This document shows, one piece after another, positions 9,295 through 19,878 of a stretch of DNA of 64,000 nucleotides. Position numbers and translations under genes: made by a program. The first letter of the stretch is position 1; each line of letters opens with the position of its first letter. Under the pieces are notes generated by a model that searched no databases, was not told the origin of the DNA, and was given only the letters and a program-made list of their open reading frames with translations. The DNA is from Methylophilus sp. (lineage in GTDB: Bacteria > Pseudomonadota > Gammaproteobacteria > Burkholderiales > Methylophilaceae): assembly GCA_030696695.1 (NCBI GenBank), contig JAUYRP010000002.1:124001-188000 (forward strand), written 5' to 3'.

Positions 9295-11532
9295 TTAAGC
9301 TACACAGTCTACATAGTAGATGGCCTTACCATCTACCACTTGTTTGACTAAGCCATGTACGTCAGTTTCAAATCCAGGAAAACGCTCATTAAAGGTACGT
9401 GCAAATTTAAGATAATTAATAATCACGTTGTTAAAGCGCTCACCAGGAATCAATAAAGGAATCCCTGGTGGGTAAGGTGTCAGCAGCACGGCTGTAATTC
9501 TGCCTTCCAACTCGTCAATTGGTACGCGATCAATTTCTCGGTGTGCCATTTTGGCAAAAGCATCGGTTGGTTTCATGGCCGGCACCATGTTTGATAGGTA
9601 CATTTCAGTCGTTAAGCGTGCTACATCGTTGGCTTTATACACTTCATGAATTTGCGTACATAAATCACGTAATCCCATGCGTTCATAGCGTGGTTGTTTT
9701 TGTGCAAACTCTGGCAGTACCTTCCACAATGGTTGGTTTTTGTCGTAATCATCTTTAAATTGTTGCAGTGCAGCCACCATCGTGTTCCAACGTCCCTTGG
9801 TAATACCAATCGTGAACATAATAAAGAAGGAATACAAGCCAGTTTTTTCAACAATCACACCGTGCTCGGCAAGGTATTTGGTCACAATCGCGGCAGGAAT
9901 ACCAAATTTATCAGAGAAATCACCATGGATATCTAGCCCCGGTGTGATGATGGTTGCTTTGATGGGGTCTAGCATGTTGAAGCCTTCAGCCAAATCCCCA
10001 AATCCATGCCAAGCTTCACCCGCTTTCAGCATCCACGAGTCACGCTCCTCAATGCCTTCTTCGGTTAGGTCGTCAGGACCCCATACTTTAAACCACCAGT
10101 CGGCGCCCCATTCTTCATCTACTTTGCGCATGGCACGGCGGAAATCTAACGCTTCCATAATCGACTCTTCAACCAACACTGTACCGCCGGGTGCTTCCAT
10201 CATGGCGGCGGCTACGTCGCAGCTGGCAATAATTGAATATTGTGGGCTGGTTGAGGTGTGCATCAAATATGCTTCATTGAATACATCACGGTCAAGTTGA
10301 TTGCCGATGGCATCCTGCACTAAGATTTGTGATGCCTGACTTAAGCCAGCCAGCAATTTGTGTGTAGATTGCGTAGAGAATACCATGCTCTCTTTACAGC
10401 GCGGGCGATCAGCCCCAATCGCATGGTAATCACCATAAAAATCATGGAACGTGGCATGTGGCAACCAAGCTTCGTCAAAGTGTAAGGTATCAATCTTACC
10501 GTCCAACATTTCTTTGATTTCCTCAACGTTGTACAACACGCCATCATAGGTGGATTGCGTAATGGTCAACACGCGCGGTTTTGCGTTTTTATCCGTGGCA
10601 AATGGGTTGAGTTGTATTTTCTTTTGAATGTTTTCCCAAGCAAATTCGCTTTTTGGAATAGGACCAATAATGCCAAAGTGGTTGCGTGTCGGCATCAAAA
10701 ATACAGGAATCGCACCCGTCATAATGATGGAATGCAATACAGATTTATGGCAGTTACGGTCAACTACCACAATATCGCCAGGCGCTACGGTTGAGTTCCA
10801 TACAATCTTATTAGAAGTGGAGGTGCCATTGGTCACAAAATAGAGGTGATCGCAATTATAAATACGAGCTGCATTGCGTTCAGACGCTGCAACTGGCCCC
10901 GTATGGTCAAGCAATTGACCAAGCTCGTCCACCGCGTTACAGACGTCAGCACGTAACATATTCTCACCAAAAAATTGGTGGAACATTTGACCCACTGGCG
11001 ATTTTAAAAACGCCACGCCACCGGAGTGGCCAGGGCAATGCCATGAATAAGAGCCATCGGCCGCATAGTGTGTTAGTGCTTTGAAAAACGGAGGCGGCAA
11101 GCTATCTAAATAGGCTTTAGCCTCACGAATGATTAAGCGTGCCACAAATTCTGGCGTATCTTCATTCATGTGTATAAAGCCATGCAGTTCACGCAAGACA
11201 TCATTAGGAATGTGGCGAGATGTGCGCGTTTCACCGTGCAAGAAAATAGGAATTTCCTCATTACGATAGCGAATCTCACCTACAAATTTGCGCAACTGTT
11301 CAATGGCCTCGGGTTTTTCTTCAACAATTTCTTCATCGTCAATCGATAAGATAAAGGCAGATGCACGACTTTGCTGTTGAGCGAACGAGGTCAAGTCGCC
11401 ATAGCTGGTGACACCCAAGACTTCAACGCCTTCTTCTTCAATGGCCTTGGCAAGTACGCGAATGCCAAGTCCTGAGGAATTTTCTGAGCGGAAGTCTTCA
11501 TCGATAATGACAACTGGAAAGCGAAACTTCAT
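9295..11532 (-). CDS. Orn/Lys/Arg decarboxylase (PLP, fold type I)
   Basis: 745 aa; N-terminal wing domain, STHKLLAGLSQASQI PLP-lysine motif. Confidence 0.88.
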   Translation of the reverse strand: MKFRFPVVIIDEDFRSENSSGLGIRVLAKAIEEEGVEVLGVTSYGDLTSFAQQQSRASAFILSIDDEEIVEEKPEAIEQLRKFVGEIRYRNEEIPIFLHGETRTSRHIPNDVLRELHGFIHMNEDTPEFVARLIIREAKAYLDSLPPPFFKALTHYAADGSYSWHCPGHSGGVAFLKSPVGQMFHQFFGENMLRADVCNAVDELGQLLDHTGPVAASERNAARIYNCDHLYFVTNGTSTSNKIVWNSTVAPGDIVVVDRNCHKSVLHSIIMTGAIPVFLMPTRNHFGIIGPIPKSEFAWENIQKKIQLNPFATDKNAKPRVLTITQSTYDGVLYNVEEIKEMLDGKIDTLHFDEAWLPHATFHDFYGDYHAIGADRPRCKESMVFSTQSTHKLLAGLSQASQILVQDAIGNQLDRDVFNEAYLMHTSTSPQYSIIASCDVAAAMMEAPGGTVLVEESIMEALDFRRAMRKVDEEWGADWWFKVWGPDDLTEEGIEERDSWMLKAGEAWHGFGDLAEGFNMLDPIKATIITPGLDIHGDFSDKFGIPAAIVTKYLAEHGVIVEKTGLYSFFIMFTIGITKGRWNTMVAALQQFKDDYDKNQPLWKVLPEFAQKQPRYERMGLRDLCTQIHEVYKANDVARLTTEMYLSNMVPAMKPTDAFAKMAHREIDRVPIDELEGRITAVLLTPYPPGIPLLIPGERFNNVIINYLKFARTFNERFPGFETDVHGLVKQVVDGKAIYYVDCVA

Positions 11533-11556
11533 AACATTAATCCTTTACTGCTAAAA

Positions 11557-11603
11557 CATAGAGGCACAGAGAACCTAGCAGGTTTAAGCTCTGTGCCTCT
11601 ATG
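11557..11603. repeat. 15-bp perfect inverted repeat with inner 5-bp hairpin
   Basis: CATAGAGGCACAGAG ... CTCTGTGCCTCTATG with inner AACCT/AGGTT; between dcd and the decarboxylase. Confidence 0.7.
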
Positions 11604-11632
11604 GTGAGATGCATTAAATAAGTATTACTCAA

Positions 11633-12208
11633 CTAAATTTTAGGCAGTGTCACACCCACTTGCCCTTGATATTTGCCACCGCGGTCTTTGTAAGAGGTTT
11701 CACATATGTCGTCCGCATCTGCCTCAAAGAATAGTACTTGGGCACAGCCTTCATTGGCGTAGATTTTGGCAGGCAGTGGGGTAGTGTTACTGAACTCTAG
11801 TGTGACATAGCCTTCCCATTCTGGTTCGAAAGGGGTGACGTTTACGATAATGCCACAGCGCGCATAAGTAGATTTACCCAAACACACTGTCAGCACATTA
11901 CGCGGAATTCGGAAATACTCTACAGTTCTTGCCAGTGCAAACGAGTTAGGCGGAATAATGCAATAATCTGCGTTTACTTCAACGAATGAATTAGGATCGA
12001 AATTTTTTGGATCCACAATCGTACTATTGAGATTGGTAAATAGCTTAAATTCTTTTGAGCAGCGGATATCATAGCCATAACTAGAGGTGCCGTAAGAGAC
12101 TAGACGTTGCCCTTCGGCATTTACCTTAACCTGCTTGGGCTCAAAGGGCTCAATCATGCCGTGCTCTACAGCCATTTTACGAATCCAACGATCAGATTTA
12201 ATGCTCAT
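11633..12208 (-). CDS. dcd: dCTP deaminase
   Basis: 191 aa; [13 protein letters not shown] start, [19 protein letters not shown]. Confidence 0.93.
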   Translation of the reverse strand: MSIKSDRWIRKMAVEHGMIEPFEPKQVKVNAEGQRLVSYGTSSYGYDIRCSKEFKLFTNLNSTIVDPKNFDPNSFVEVNADYCIIPPNSFALARTVEYFRIPRNVLTVCLGKSTYARCGIIVNVTPFEPEWEGYVTLEFSNTTPLPAKIYANEGCAQVLFFEADADDICETSYKDRGGKYQGQVGVTLPKI

Positions 12209-12299
12209 ATGCGTTCAGTTTTAGAGGTTAAAAGTGAAACGCATTATAAGGCCTAAATACGGTTAAATGATGAAAATTTACAGGAAATGGCCGAAAAAA

Positions 12300-12329
12300 A
12301 TCCCCATTCGATGTTCATCAAATGGGGAT
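12300..12329 (-). terminator. zwf terminator
   Basis: ATCCCCATT/AATGGGGAT stem with T-run on the minus strand. Confidence 0.7.
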
Positions 12330-12345
12330 AATTAGATGTGACTAA

Positions 12346-13851
12346 TTAGTGCTGGTCGCCACCTAGTTCAATGCTGTAACGCCAGAATTGATCTTCAGAT
12401 TCAAAAATGACTTTTGATTCTTCTGGATCACGGTTACCTGCGCGATATTGATGCACTGGACCTTTATCTTGCGCCCATGCTTTCACTATCGGGTCAACCA
12501 AGCGCCATTGTGCTTCCACTTCATTAATGTGCAAATATTGTGAAGGGTCACCTTCCATCAAATTGAGCATCAATGTTTCATAAGAGTCGATAGTTTCATC
12601 ATCTTTTTGACGTTGAGGGCCATCAACACTTAGTGTACGCGTGGCAATATCGAGACCTGGAATTTTGGACTCAAATTCCATTTTGATACACTCACGTGGC
12701 TGAATATTAATGATCAGCCAGTTATGATGTTGGTCATCTTTCAACAACATAGGTGCTTTTTTAAAGCGAATCGCTATCGCAGTATTCCCCTCGTGCATGC
12801 GTTTTGCAGTACGCACATAAAAAGGAACACCTTTCCAGCGAGGATTATCAATAAACAGTTTTACAGCAGCATAGGTTTCAGTATTGCTAGATTCCACGCC
12901 ATCACGTTTCAGTTCTTCGAGATAACCAGCCACGTTTTCACCGTGCCCATCGCTGGCACATACGCGACCTGCAGCATACTGCGCGCGGAATGCCTGCTTG
13001 TTTAAGTTGCTCACATCAATAGGGCGAATCGATTCTAGCAGTTTGATTTTTTCTGTACGAATGCTCTCAGGCGTTAAATCTTTAGGTTGCTCCATGGCCA
13101 CCAAAGCCAATGTCTGCAATAAATGGCTTTGGAACATGTCACGTAAAGCACCCGTTGCGTCATAAAACGTGGTGCGGTCGCCAACACCTAAGGTCTCATT
13201 GTTGGTGATTTGCACGTGGTCAATGTGTGCATTGTTCCATAATGGCTCTAGAATTGCGTTGGTAAAACGCGTGAGCATGATATTTTGCACCGCAGATTTA
13301 CCAAGATAATGGTCAATACGATAAATCTGACTTTCTTTTAAATGCTTAGTCAGTCTAGCTTGTAAATCTTGCGCACTTGGTAGGTCGGTGCCGAAAGGTT
13401 TTTCAATCAGCACGCGACGCCAATATTTGCTCTCATCCAATAAGCCGACAGCCGACAGTTGCTCCACTACAGGCGCGAAGTCAGTTGGACGAACAGATAA
13501 GAAATAAGCAAGATTTTGTGGGAATGTTTTTTCGTCTGATAATTTTGCTTTCATTTTATTGAAAGCGTCGGGATCAGTAGGCGGATTTGCGTGGTAGTGA
13601 TTACGTGCGATAAAACGCTCAAACACTGCTTGATCGTAGCCATTTTTGAATTTAGCATCAAGCATACTTTTTACGTCTGCGCGCCATGCGTCCAAGCTTA
13701 CTTCGCCACGACCAACTGAGAGAATCACCATGTGATCAGGTAATCTACCGGCCGCATCCAGACGAAAAAGACCCGGCATAAGTTTGATGCGTGAGAGGTT
13801 ACCACTGGCACCAAATAGAACGAGGGTACAAGGATCAATTTGTTTTGTCAT
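12346..13851 (-). CDS. zwf: Glucose-6-phosphate 1-dehydrogenase
   Basis: 501 aa; LFGASGNLSRIKLMPGLF, RIDHYLGKSAVQNIMLTRF. Confidence 0.95.
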   Translation of the reverse strand: MTKQIDPCTLVLFGASGNLSRIKLMPGLFRLDAAGRLPDHMVILSVGRGEVSLDAWRADVKSMLDAKFKNGYDQAVFERFIARNHYHANPPTDPDAFNKMKAKLSDEKTFPQNLAYFLSVRPTDFAPVVEQLSAVGLLDESKYWRRVLIEKPFGTDLPSAQDLQARLTKHLKESQIYRIDHYLGKSAVQNIMLTRFTNAILEPLWNNAHIDHVQITNNETLGVGDRTTFYDATGALRDMFQSHLLQTLALVAMEQPKDLTPESIRTEKIKLLESIRPIDVSNLNKQAFRAQYAAGRVCASDGHGENVAGYLEELKRDGVESSNTETYAAVKLFIDNPRWKGVPFYVRTAKRMHEGNTAIAIRFKKAPMLLKDDQHHNWLIINIQPRECIKMEFESKIPGLDIATRTLSVDGPQRQKDDETIDSYETLMLNLMEGDPSQYLHINEVEAQWRLVDPIVKAWAQDKGPVHQYRAGNRDPEESKVIFESEDQFWRYSIELGGDQH

Positions 13852-13979
13852 AATAAATCCAATAAGGAAATGCCTTAAAATTTAAAGTAATAGGGAAAGG
13901 CATACGCCTTTCCCACACTGCTAGCAACGCATTTACGCTATTCAGCGTTTTACGCAGCTGCGCGCTACACTATCCGCTA

Positions 13980-14888
13980 TTATTTTTTGGATTTTACTGC
14001 GTGACCACCAAATGCATTACGCATCAGTGATAACAGTTTGTAGCTATAGCCTTCTGCATCTTGACTTCTGAAACGGGCTTGTAGTGCCACTGTCAGCACA
14101 GGGGCCGCAACGCCTTGCTCAACAGCTTCTACTACTGTCCAGCGACCTTCGCCGGAGTCAGCCACGTACGGCGCGATTTCTGTAAGGCTTTGATCTTCTT
14201 TCAGTGCTTCGGCAGTTAAGTCGAGTAACCAGCTACGTACAACAGAACCATGGCGCCATAATTCAGTAATTTGCGCTAAGTCTAATTCGAATTCTTCTTT
14301 ACCTTTGATTAAATCCAAGCCTTCAGCAAATGCTTGCATCATGCCGTATTCAATGCCGTTATGGATCATTTTAGTAAAGTGACCAGAACCAACTGGGCCT
14401 ACGTGTGCCCAACCGCGGTCTGCATGCGTCAATGCTTGCGCATAAGGTGCTAATACGTCTGCATATTGTTTTTCGCCACCGTACATCAAGCAGTAACCAT
14501 TATCTAAGCCCCAAACACCGCCAGAGGTACCACAGTCGATAAAGCCAATGCCGCTTTCTGCTAACATGGCGCCGCGACGCTGGCTGTGTTTGTAATTTGA
14601 GTTGCCGCCATCCACAATAATATCGCCCTTGTTGAGCATTGGGATGAGGTCTTTAATTTGTTTTTCAGTGATTTCGCCAGCCGGCAACATCAGCCAAACG
14701 ATTTTTTGACCCTCAAGCTTGCTGACAGCATCAGCGACTGAGGTTGCTGCTTCCAAGCCTTCGTCTTTGACAAGTTTGTTAACGAATTCGGTATTAAAGT
14801 CAAAACCAACCACGTTGATTTTGTGACGGAGTAAACGAGCAGCCATGTTGCCACCCATTTTGCCTAAGCCTATCATTGCTAATTTCAT
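13980..14888 (-). CDS. gnd: 6-phosphogluconate dehydrogenase, decarboxylating (short, ~300-aa form)
   Basis: 302 aa; MIGLGKMGGNMAARL, VDGGNSNYK, GHFTKMIHNGIEYGMMQA. Confidence 0.92.
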   Translation of the reverse strand: MKLAMIGLGKMGGNMAARLLRHKINVVGFDFNTEFVNKLVKDEGLEAATSVADAVSKLEGQKIVWLMLPAGEITEKQIKDLIPMLNKGDIIVDGGNSNYKHSQRRGAMLAESGIGFIDCGTSGGVWGLDNGYCLMYGGEKQYADVLAPYAQALTHADRGWAHVGPVGSGHFTKMIHNGIEYGMMQAFAEGLDLIKGKEEFELDLAQITELWRHGSVVRSWLLDLTAEALKEDQSLTEIAPYVADSGEGRWTVVEAVEQGVAAPVLTVALQARFRSQDAEGYSYKLLSLMRNAFGGHAVKSKK

Positions 14889-15032
14889 TCAGATTTTCCT
14901 ATGGTGTGAGGATTGTTAAGAAACACCAACCTTGTGGGTGAGGTGCACTCATTTGCAGAGTTAGGTATAATTATAGCAAATGCAGCTTAGCACTCAAAGG
15001 CTGCTTTTTCTTTTTTCAGATATCTTTAGTTT

Positions 15033-15728
15033 TTGGCGGTTTTCATGGCACTTAATCAAACGCGTTGGCACACATTTCAAACGCAAGACGACATCAATCA
15101 AGCAGCAGTCAGCCGTATTTTGGCGGCTGCAACAGAAGCAATTGCTAAATATGACAGCTTTTTAGTAGTGTTGGCAGGGGGTAGCACGCCCAAAAGCGTG
15201 TATCAGTTGCTTAGTAAACAGCAGGCGGATTGGTCTAAATGGCACGTCTTTCATAATGATGACCGTTGTTTGCCAGTAGACCATGCAGAACGTAATAGCA
15301 AAATGGCCCGTGACGCATGGTTAAACCATGTAGCGATTCCAGCCAATCAAATTCATGATATTCCTACAGAGCTAGGGAATGTAGAAGGCGCAAAAGCTTA
15401 TGCCAAGACACTAGCAGGTGTGCGTGCATTTGATTTGGTGATTTTAGGGTTGGGTGAAGATGGCCACACTGCCAGTTTATTTCCTAACCAAACAGTAGAT
15501 AACAGCGCAGATGTGGTGCCTGTATTTAATGCGCCTAAACCACCTGCAGATCGCGTAACCATGAGCCAAAATCGCTTGAATAACACGCATGAAGTGATGT
15601 TTTTAGTCACTGGTGCAGGTAAACAAGAGGCCGTCGATAACTGGCGCAAGGGCGTTGCGATTCCTGCGACATTGATTTCTCCAGCCAATGGCGTGGATGT
15701 GTATTGTTTTGGTGTTGAGCTCAGATAG
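15033..15728 (+). CDS. pgl: 6-phosphogluconolactonase
   Basis: 231 aa; LAGGSTPKSVYQLL, LGLGEDGHTASLFP. Confidence 0.92.
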   Translation: MAVFMALNQTRWHTFQTQDDINQAAVSRILAAATEAIAKYDSFLVVLAGGSTPKSVYQLLSKQQADWSKWHVFHNDDRCLPVDHAERNSKMARDAWLNHVAIPANQIHDIPTELGNVEGAKAYAKTLAGVRAFDLVILGLGEDGHTASLFPNQTVDNSADVVPVFNAPKPPADRVTMSQNRLNNTHEVMFLVTGAGKQEAVDNWRKGVAIPATLISPANGVDVYCFGVELR

Positions 15729-15755
15729 CCAAAAGTTACATTATTTGGGTATATA

Positions 15756-15783
15756 AAAAAGGCGCCATGAGCGCCTTTTTTAT
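15756..15783. terminator. Bidirectional terminator between pgl and mrp
   Basis: AAAAAAGGCGC-CATGA-GCGCCTTTTTT between convergent genes. Confidence 0.75.
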
Positions 15784-15801
15784 ATCGTTAAGTTTTATCT
15801 A

Positions 15802-16890
15802 TTAAGTATTCTGAATGACAATACTTGGAAATTTAGCGCTATGGTCTAAGCTTGCCATGGCGATTTTGCTAGCGGCTTTGCGTGCAATTTCTTTATAAAC
15901 GCTTGCAATTTTGCTCTCAGGTTCTGCAATCACACTAGGCTTACCGCTGTCTGTTTGCATGCGGATACTAATATCCAAAGGCAGACTACCCAATAAATCA
16001 ACGTTGTAATCTTTACTCATTACCTCGCCACCGCCCGCACCAAAAATATGTTCTTCATGTCCACATTTTGAACAAATATGCGTGCTCATGTTTTCGACAA
16101 TACCCAAAATAGGTATGCCGACTTTTTCAAACATCTTCAAGCCCTTGCGAGCATCCAACAGCGCAATGTCTTGGGGAGTGGTGACGATAATAGCACCAGT
16201 GACAGGGATTTTTTGCGCCAATGTCAGTTGAATATCACCTGTGCCTGGTGGCAAATCAATCACGAGGTAATCTAAGTCGCGCCATTTGGTATCACGCAAT
16301 AATTGCTCAAGCGCACCAGTGACCATAGGGCCACGCCACACCATGGGTGTATCGGTATCCACCAAAAAACCTATACTCATTGCTTGTATGCCGTGAGCCA
16401 ACATCGGCTCCATGCTTTTGCCATCCATGCTTTCTGGGCGACCGCTAATCCCCAGCATTTGCGGTTGGCTGGGGCCATAAATGTCTGCGTCTAATAAACC
16501 TACGGTGGCACCTTCAGCGGCTAGGGCAAGCGCCAAGTTTACAGACGTGGTGGATTTGCCTACACCGCCCTTACCAGATGCCACGGCGATCACATTTTTC
16601 ACATTAGGAAGTAAGTTAACGCCGCGTTGCACGCTGTGAGAAACAATACGACTCCCAACGTTAATAGTGATCTTTCCTATGCCCTCTAACGCGGATAAAG
16701 CATCGTGAATTTGTTGTTGAATGTTTTCAAGTTGGCTTTTAGCTGGATAGCCGAGCACCACATCCAAGCTCACATCATTTCCAGAGATATTGATATTCTT
16801 AATGGACTTTCCGTTAACAAAGTCTTTATCTGTATTGGGGTCTATGCATAAAGAAAGTGTGCTTTTGATAAGAAGTTCTGTGATGGCCAT
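15802..16890 (-). CDS. apbC: Iron-sulfur cluster carrier protein Mrp/ApbC
   Basis: 362 aa; ASGKGGVGKSTTSVNLA, CSKCGHEEHIFG. Confidence 0.92.
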   Translation of the reverse strand: MAITELLIKSTLSLCIDPNTDKDFVNGKSIKNINISGNDVSLDVVLGYPAKSQLENIQQQIHDALSALEGIGKITINVGSRIVSHSVQRGVNLLPNVKNVIAVASGKGGVGKSTTSVNLALALAAEGATVGLLDADIYGPSQPQMLGISGRPESMDGKSMEPMLAHGIQAMSIGFLVDTDTPMVWRGPMVTGALEQLLRDTKWRDLDYLVIDLPPGTGDIQLTLAQKIPVTGAIIVTTPQDIALLDARKGLKMFEKVGIPILGIVENMSTHICSKCGHEEHIFGAGGGEVMSKDYNVDLLGSLPLDISIRMQTDSGKPSVIAEPESKIASVYKEIARKAASKIAMASLDHSAKFPSIVIQNT

Positions 16891-17187
16891 TCCATGATCC
16901 TGAATAATGCTTGAGTAAAAAGTTAAGGTATTTTATCTGAATTTCTCACGCGAGTCATGGCATACGCACATAAGAGGGGTATGCGTGTGTAGTATTGGGG
17001 AGTGATAGAACTACTTGAATGCACGTTGAAAATGCACCTATGTTTGCATGTGATGGCTGTCTTATACAACGTTATTTTTTGCTCGCCCTTGTGCTATATC
17101 AAACAGACTGCAAAACAGCTATTTTAGTATGATGGTAACAATACCTACATGAAACTCCATATTCACTAAACATTAAGGAACGCTATA

Positions 17188-19878
17188 GTGCAAAAAGAAC
17201 TCAGCGAGTTTGCCCATACTTTTCAGGTTGAAGAGGCCTTAAATCAATTCAATACCACGAGTAGTGGCTTGACGCAGGCTGAAGTGGCAGAAAGACTAGC
17301 AAAATTTGGTGAAAATAGTTTACCCGTCAAGCGAGCGATTCCGCCATGGCTACGTTTTGTGAAGCAATTTCATAATCCATTGATTTATGTGCTGATTGCA
17401 GCGGGCATAGTGACTGTGCTACTAGAAGATTACATTGATGCAACTGTTATTGTAGCAGTGGTGCTTGTTAATGCGATGATTGGATTTGTGCAAGAAGGTA
17501 AAGCGGAAAAGGCATTGGAAGCGGTGCGTGCAATGCTGGCCTCACATGCGCGTGTCTTGCGTGACCATCAGCATTTAGATATTAATGCCAACCAATTGGT
17601 ACCGGGTGATATTGTGATACTTGAACCTGGAGATAAAGTGCCTGCTGATTTACGCTTGATTAGTGTAAAGAGCTTTTACGTAATGGAGGCGGCGCTGACT
17701 GGCGAATCTTTGCCAGTAGAAAAGTCTGTAATTAGCGTTCCCAAAGAGGCGAACTTGGGTGACAGAACTTGTATGGTTTACTCTGGTACCTTGGTCAGCA
17801 TGGGTCATGCACATGGTGTTGTAGTGGCAACAGGACAAAGCACCGAAGTGGGTAAAATTGGACATTTAGTGAGCGAAGTGCAAACACTTGCAACGCCACT
17901 TACACGTCGTCTTGATTGGTTTGCTAAACAAATCACAACTGTTATTTTATGCATAGGACTAATCACCTTTGCTTATGGGTATTGGGTAATGCATATGCCC
18001 ATACTAGACTTATTTCTCGCTATCGTTGGGTTATCTGTGGCGGCGATACCAGAGGGACTTCCTGCGGTGGTCACGATTGTCTTGGCGATAGGTACGAGAA
18101 TCATGGCAAAAAACAAAGCAATCATTCGTCGCCTTCCAGCAATTGAAACCCTAGGCTCAGTGACGGTGATATGCTCGGACAAAACGGGCACCTTAACACG
18201 CAACGAAATGTCTGCTGTGAGCGTAATGCTTCCGAATGCTACCCTGAAGGTAAGCGGTTCAGGTTATCAGCCAGAGGGTACCTTTTTGTATGAAGATGAT
18301 ACTCCAGTCGATATAGAGCATGCCGACGAATTAATCGATTTATTGGTGTGTGCCACCTTATGTAACGATGCACAAATTAAGCAGGATGAAGCTGGTATTT
18401 GGCGCATGGTAGGCGATCCTACAGAGGGTGCTTTGCAAGCAATGGCATCTAAAGGGGAGTTGGATGCCAATGATATGAAACAGCGCTATCCAAGAATAGA
18501 TGAAATCCCTTTTGAGTCAGAACGCCAATGGATGGCCACGCTACATCACCATCACCAAGGGAGGGACTTTATTTTGATTAAAGGTGCCCCTGAAAAAATA
18601 TTAAAGCTATGTCTGCGTGATGCAGTTGGCGAGCTAGACCATGCTAAATGGGAGGCGCGAATAGCAAATGCGGCTAGTAACGGGCAGCGCGTGTTGGCAT
18701 TGGCAAAGTGCGATTTGGATGAAAACGGGAAATTATTATGCGTAGACGACATTACCACACGCTTTAGTTTGTTGGGTATGGTAGGCATGATAGACCCTCC
18801 ACGACAAGAAGCGATTGAGGCTGTAGCTGAATGCCAGTCAGCGGGTCTACGCGTCATGATGATTACAGGGGATCATGAGGTCACTGCGACTGCGATTGCA
18901 AAACAATTGGGCTTGGCAGCAAAGCACACCTTAAATGGCAGTGCAATAGAAGCATTAAGTGATAGCGAATTACGCCAAATGGTTGGGCAAGTAGATGTGG
19001 TTGCAAGAGCAAGTCCTCAACATAAGCTCAGATTGGTAGAGGCTTTGCAGGCGGAAGGCGAAATTGTAGCGATGACAGGTGATGGTGTGAATGATGCACC
19101 TGCTATCAAAGCTGCTGATATTGGTGTTGCCATGGGTGGCAAGGGCACAGATGCAGCACGTGAGGCTGCAGATTTAGTATTAACAGATGACAATTTTGCG
19201 ACCATTACGAATGCTGTTAAAGAGGGACGAGTTGTTTTTGATAATATTAAAAAAGCGCTATTGTTTATTTTGCCTACCAATGGTGGACAAGCGGGTGTGA
19301 TTTTAATCGCATTGTTTTTAGGGATTGCATTACCTATCACTGCAGGTCAGATTTTGTGGGTCAACATGGTAACAGCGGTTACCTTAGCCTTAGCGCTAGC
19401 TTTTGAGTTGGCAGAGCCTAATATTATGAAACGATTGCCAAGGTCACCCAAAGAGCCGCTGATTACAAAAGTGATCGCTATTCGTATTTTATATGTGAGC
19501 ATACTCATGATTGCTGTGACATTTGCCATTTTTGAGTGGGAACTTGCACGTGGAAGCAGCATGGCAACAGCACGTACTTCAGCTGTGAATATGCTAGTGG
19601 TGGGAGAGTTGGTCTATTTGTTTAATGTGCGTTATTTTACTGCCTCTAGTTTTCATTGGCATGTATTCACTGGCAACCGCGTTGCGATTGTTGTGAGCTT
19701 ATTGCTATTGGGGTTTCAAATGATATTTACCTACACAAGTTTTATGCACCAATTTTTTGGTAGCGAGAGTCTAGATTGGATGTCTTGGTTTGCAATTTGT
19801 ATATTAGGCTTCGTTAAGTTTGTCGCTGTAGAGGTGGAAAAGGTAATTTGGCGTATGAAGAAGGTGAGTATCATATAA
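17188..19878 (+). CDS. P2-type cation-transporting ATPase
   Basis: 896 aa; ICSDKTGTLTRNEM, TGESLPVEK, MTGDGVNDAPAIKAADIGVAMG. Confidence 0.9.
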   Translation: MQKELSEFAHTFQVEEALNQFNTTSSGLTQAEVAERLAKFGENSLPVKRAIPPWLRFVKQFHNPLIYVLIAAGIVTVLLEDYIDATVIVAVVLVNAMIGFVQEGKAEKALEAVRAMLASHARVLRDHQHLDINANQLVPGDIVILEPGDKVPADLRLISVKSFYVMEAALTGESLPVEKSVISVPKEANLGDRTCMVYSGTLVSMGHAHGVVVATGQSTEVGKIGHLVSEVQTLATPLTRRLDWFAKQITTVILCIGLITFAYGYWVMHMPILDLFLAIVGLSVAAIPEGLPAVVTIVLAIGTRIMAKNKAIIRRLPAIETLGSVTVICSDKTGTLTRNEMSAVSVMLPNATLKVSGSGYQPEGTFLYEDDTPVDIEHADELIDLLVCATLCNDAQIKQDEAGIWRMVGDPTEGALQAMASKGELDANDMKQRYPRIDEIPFESERQWMATLHHHHQGRDFILIKGAPEKILKLCLRDAVGELDHAKWEARIANAASNGQRVLALAKCDLDENGKLLCVDDITTRFSLLGMVGMIDPPRQEAIEAVAECQSAGLRVMMITGDHEVTATAIAKQLGLAAKHTLNGSAIEALSDSELRQMVGQVDVVARASPQHKLRLVEALQAEGEIVAMTGDGVNDAPAIKAADIGVAMGGKGTDAAREAADLVLTDDNFATITNAVKEGRVVFDNIKKALLFILPTNGGQAGVILIALFLGIALPITAGQILWVNMVTAVTLALALAFELAEPNIMKRLPRSPKEPLITKVIAIRILYVSILMIAVTFAIFEWELARGSSMATARTSAVNMLVVGELVYLFNVRYFTASSFHWHVFTGNRVAIVVSLLLLGFQMIFTYTSFMHQFFGSESLDWMSWFAICILGFVKFVAVEVEKVIWRMKKVSII

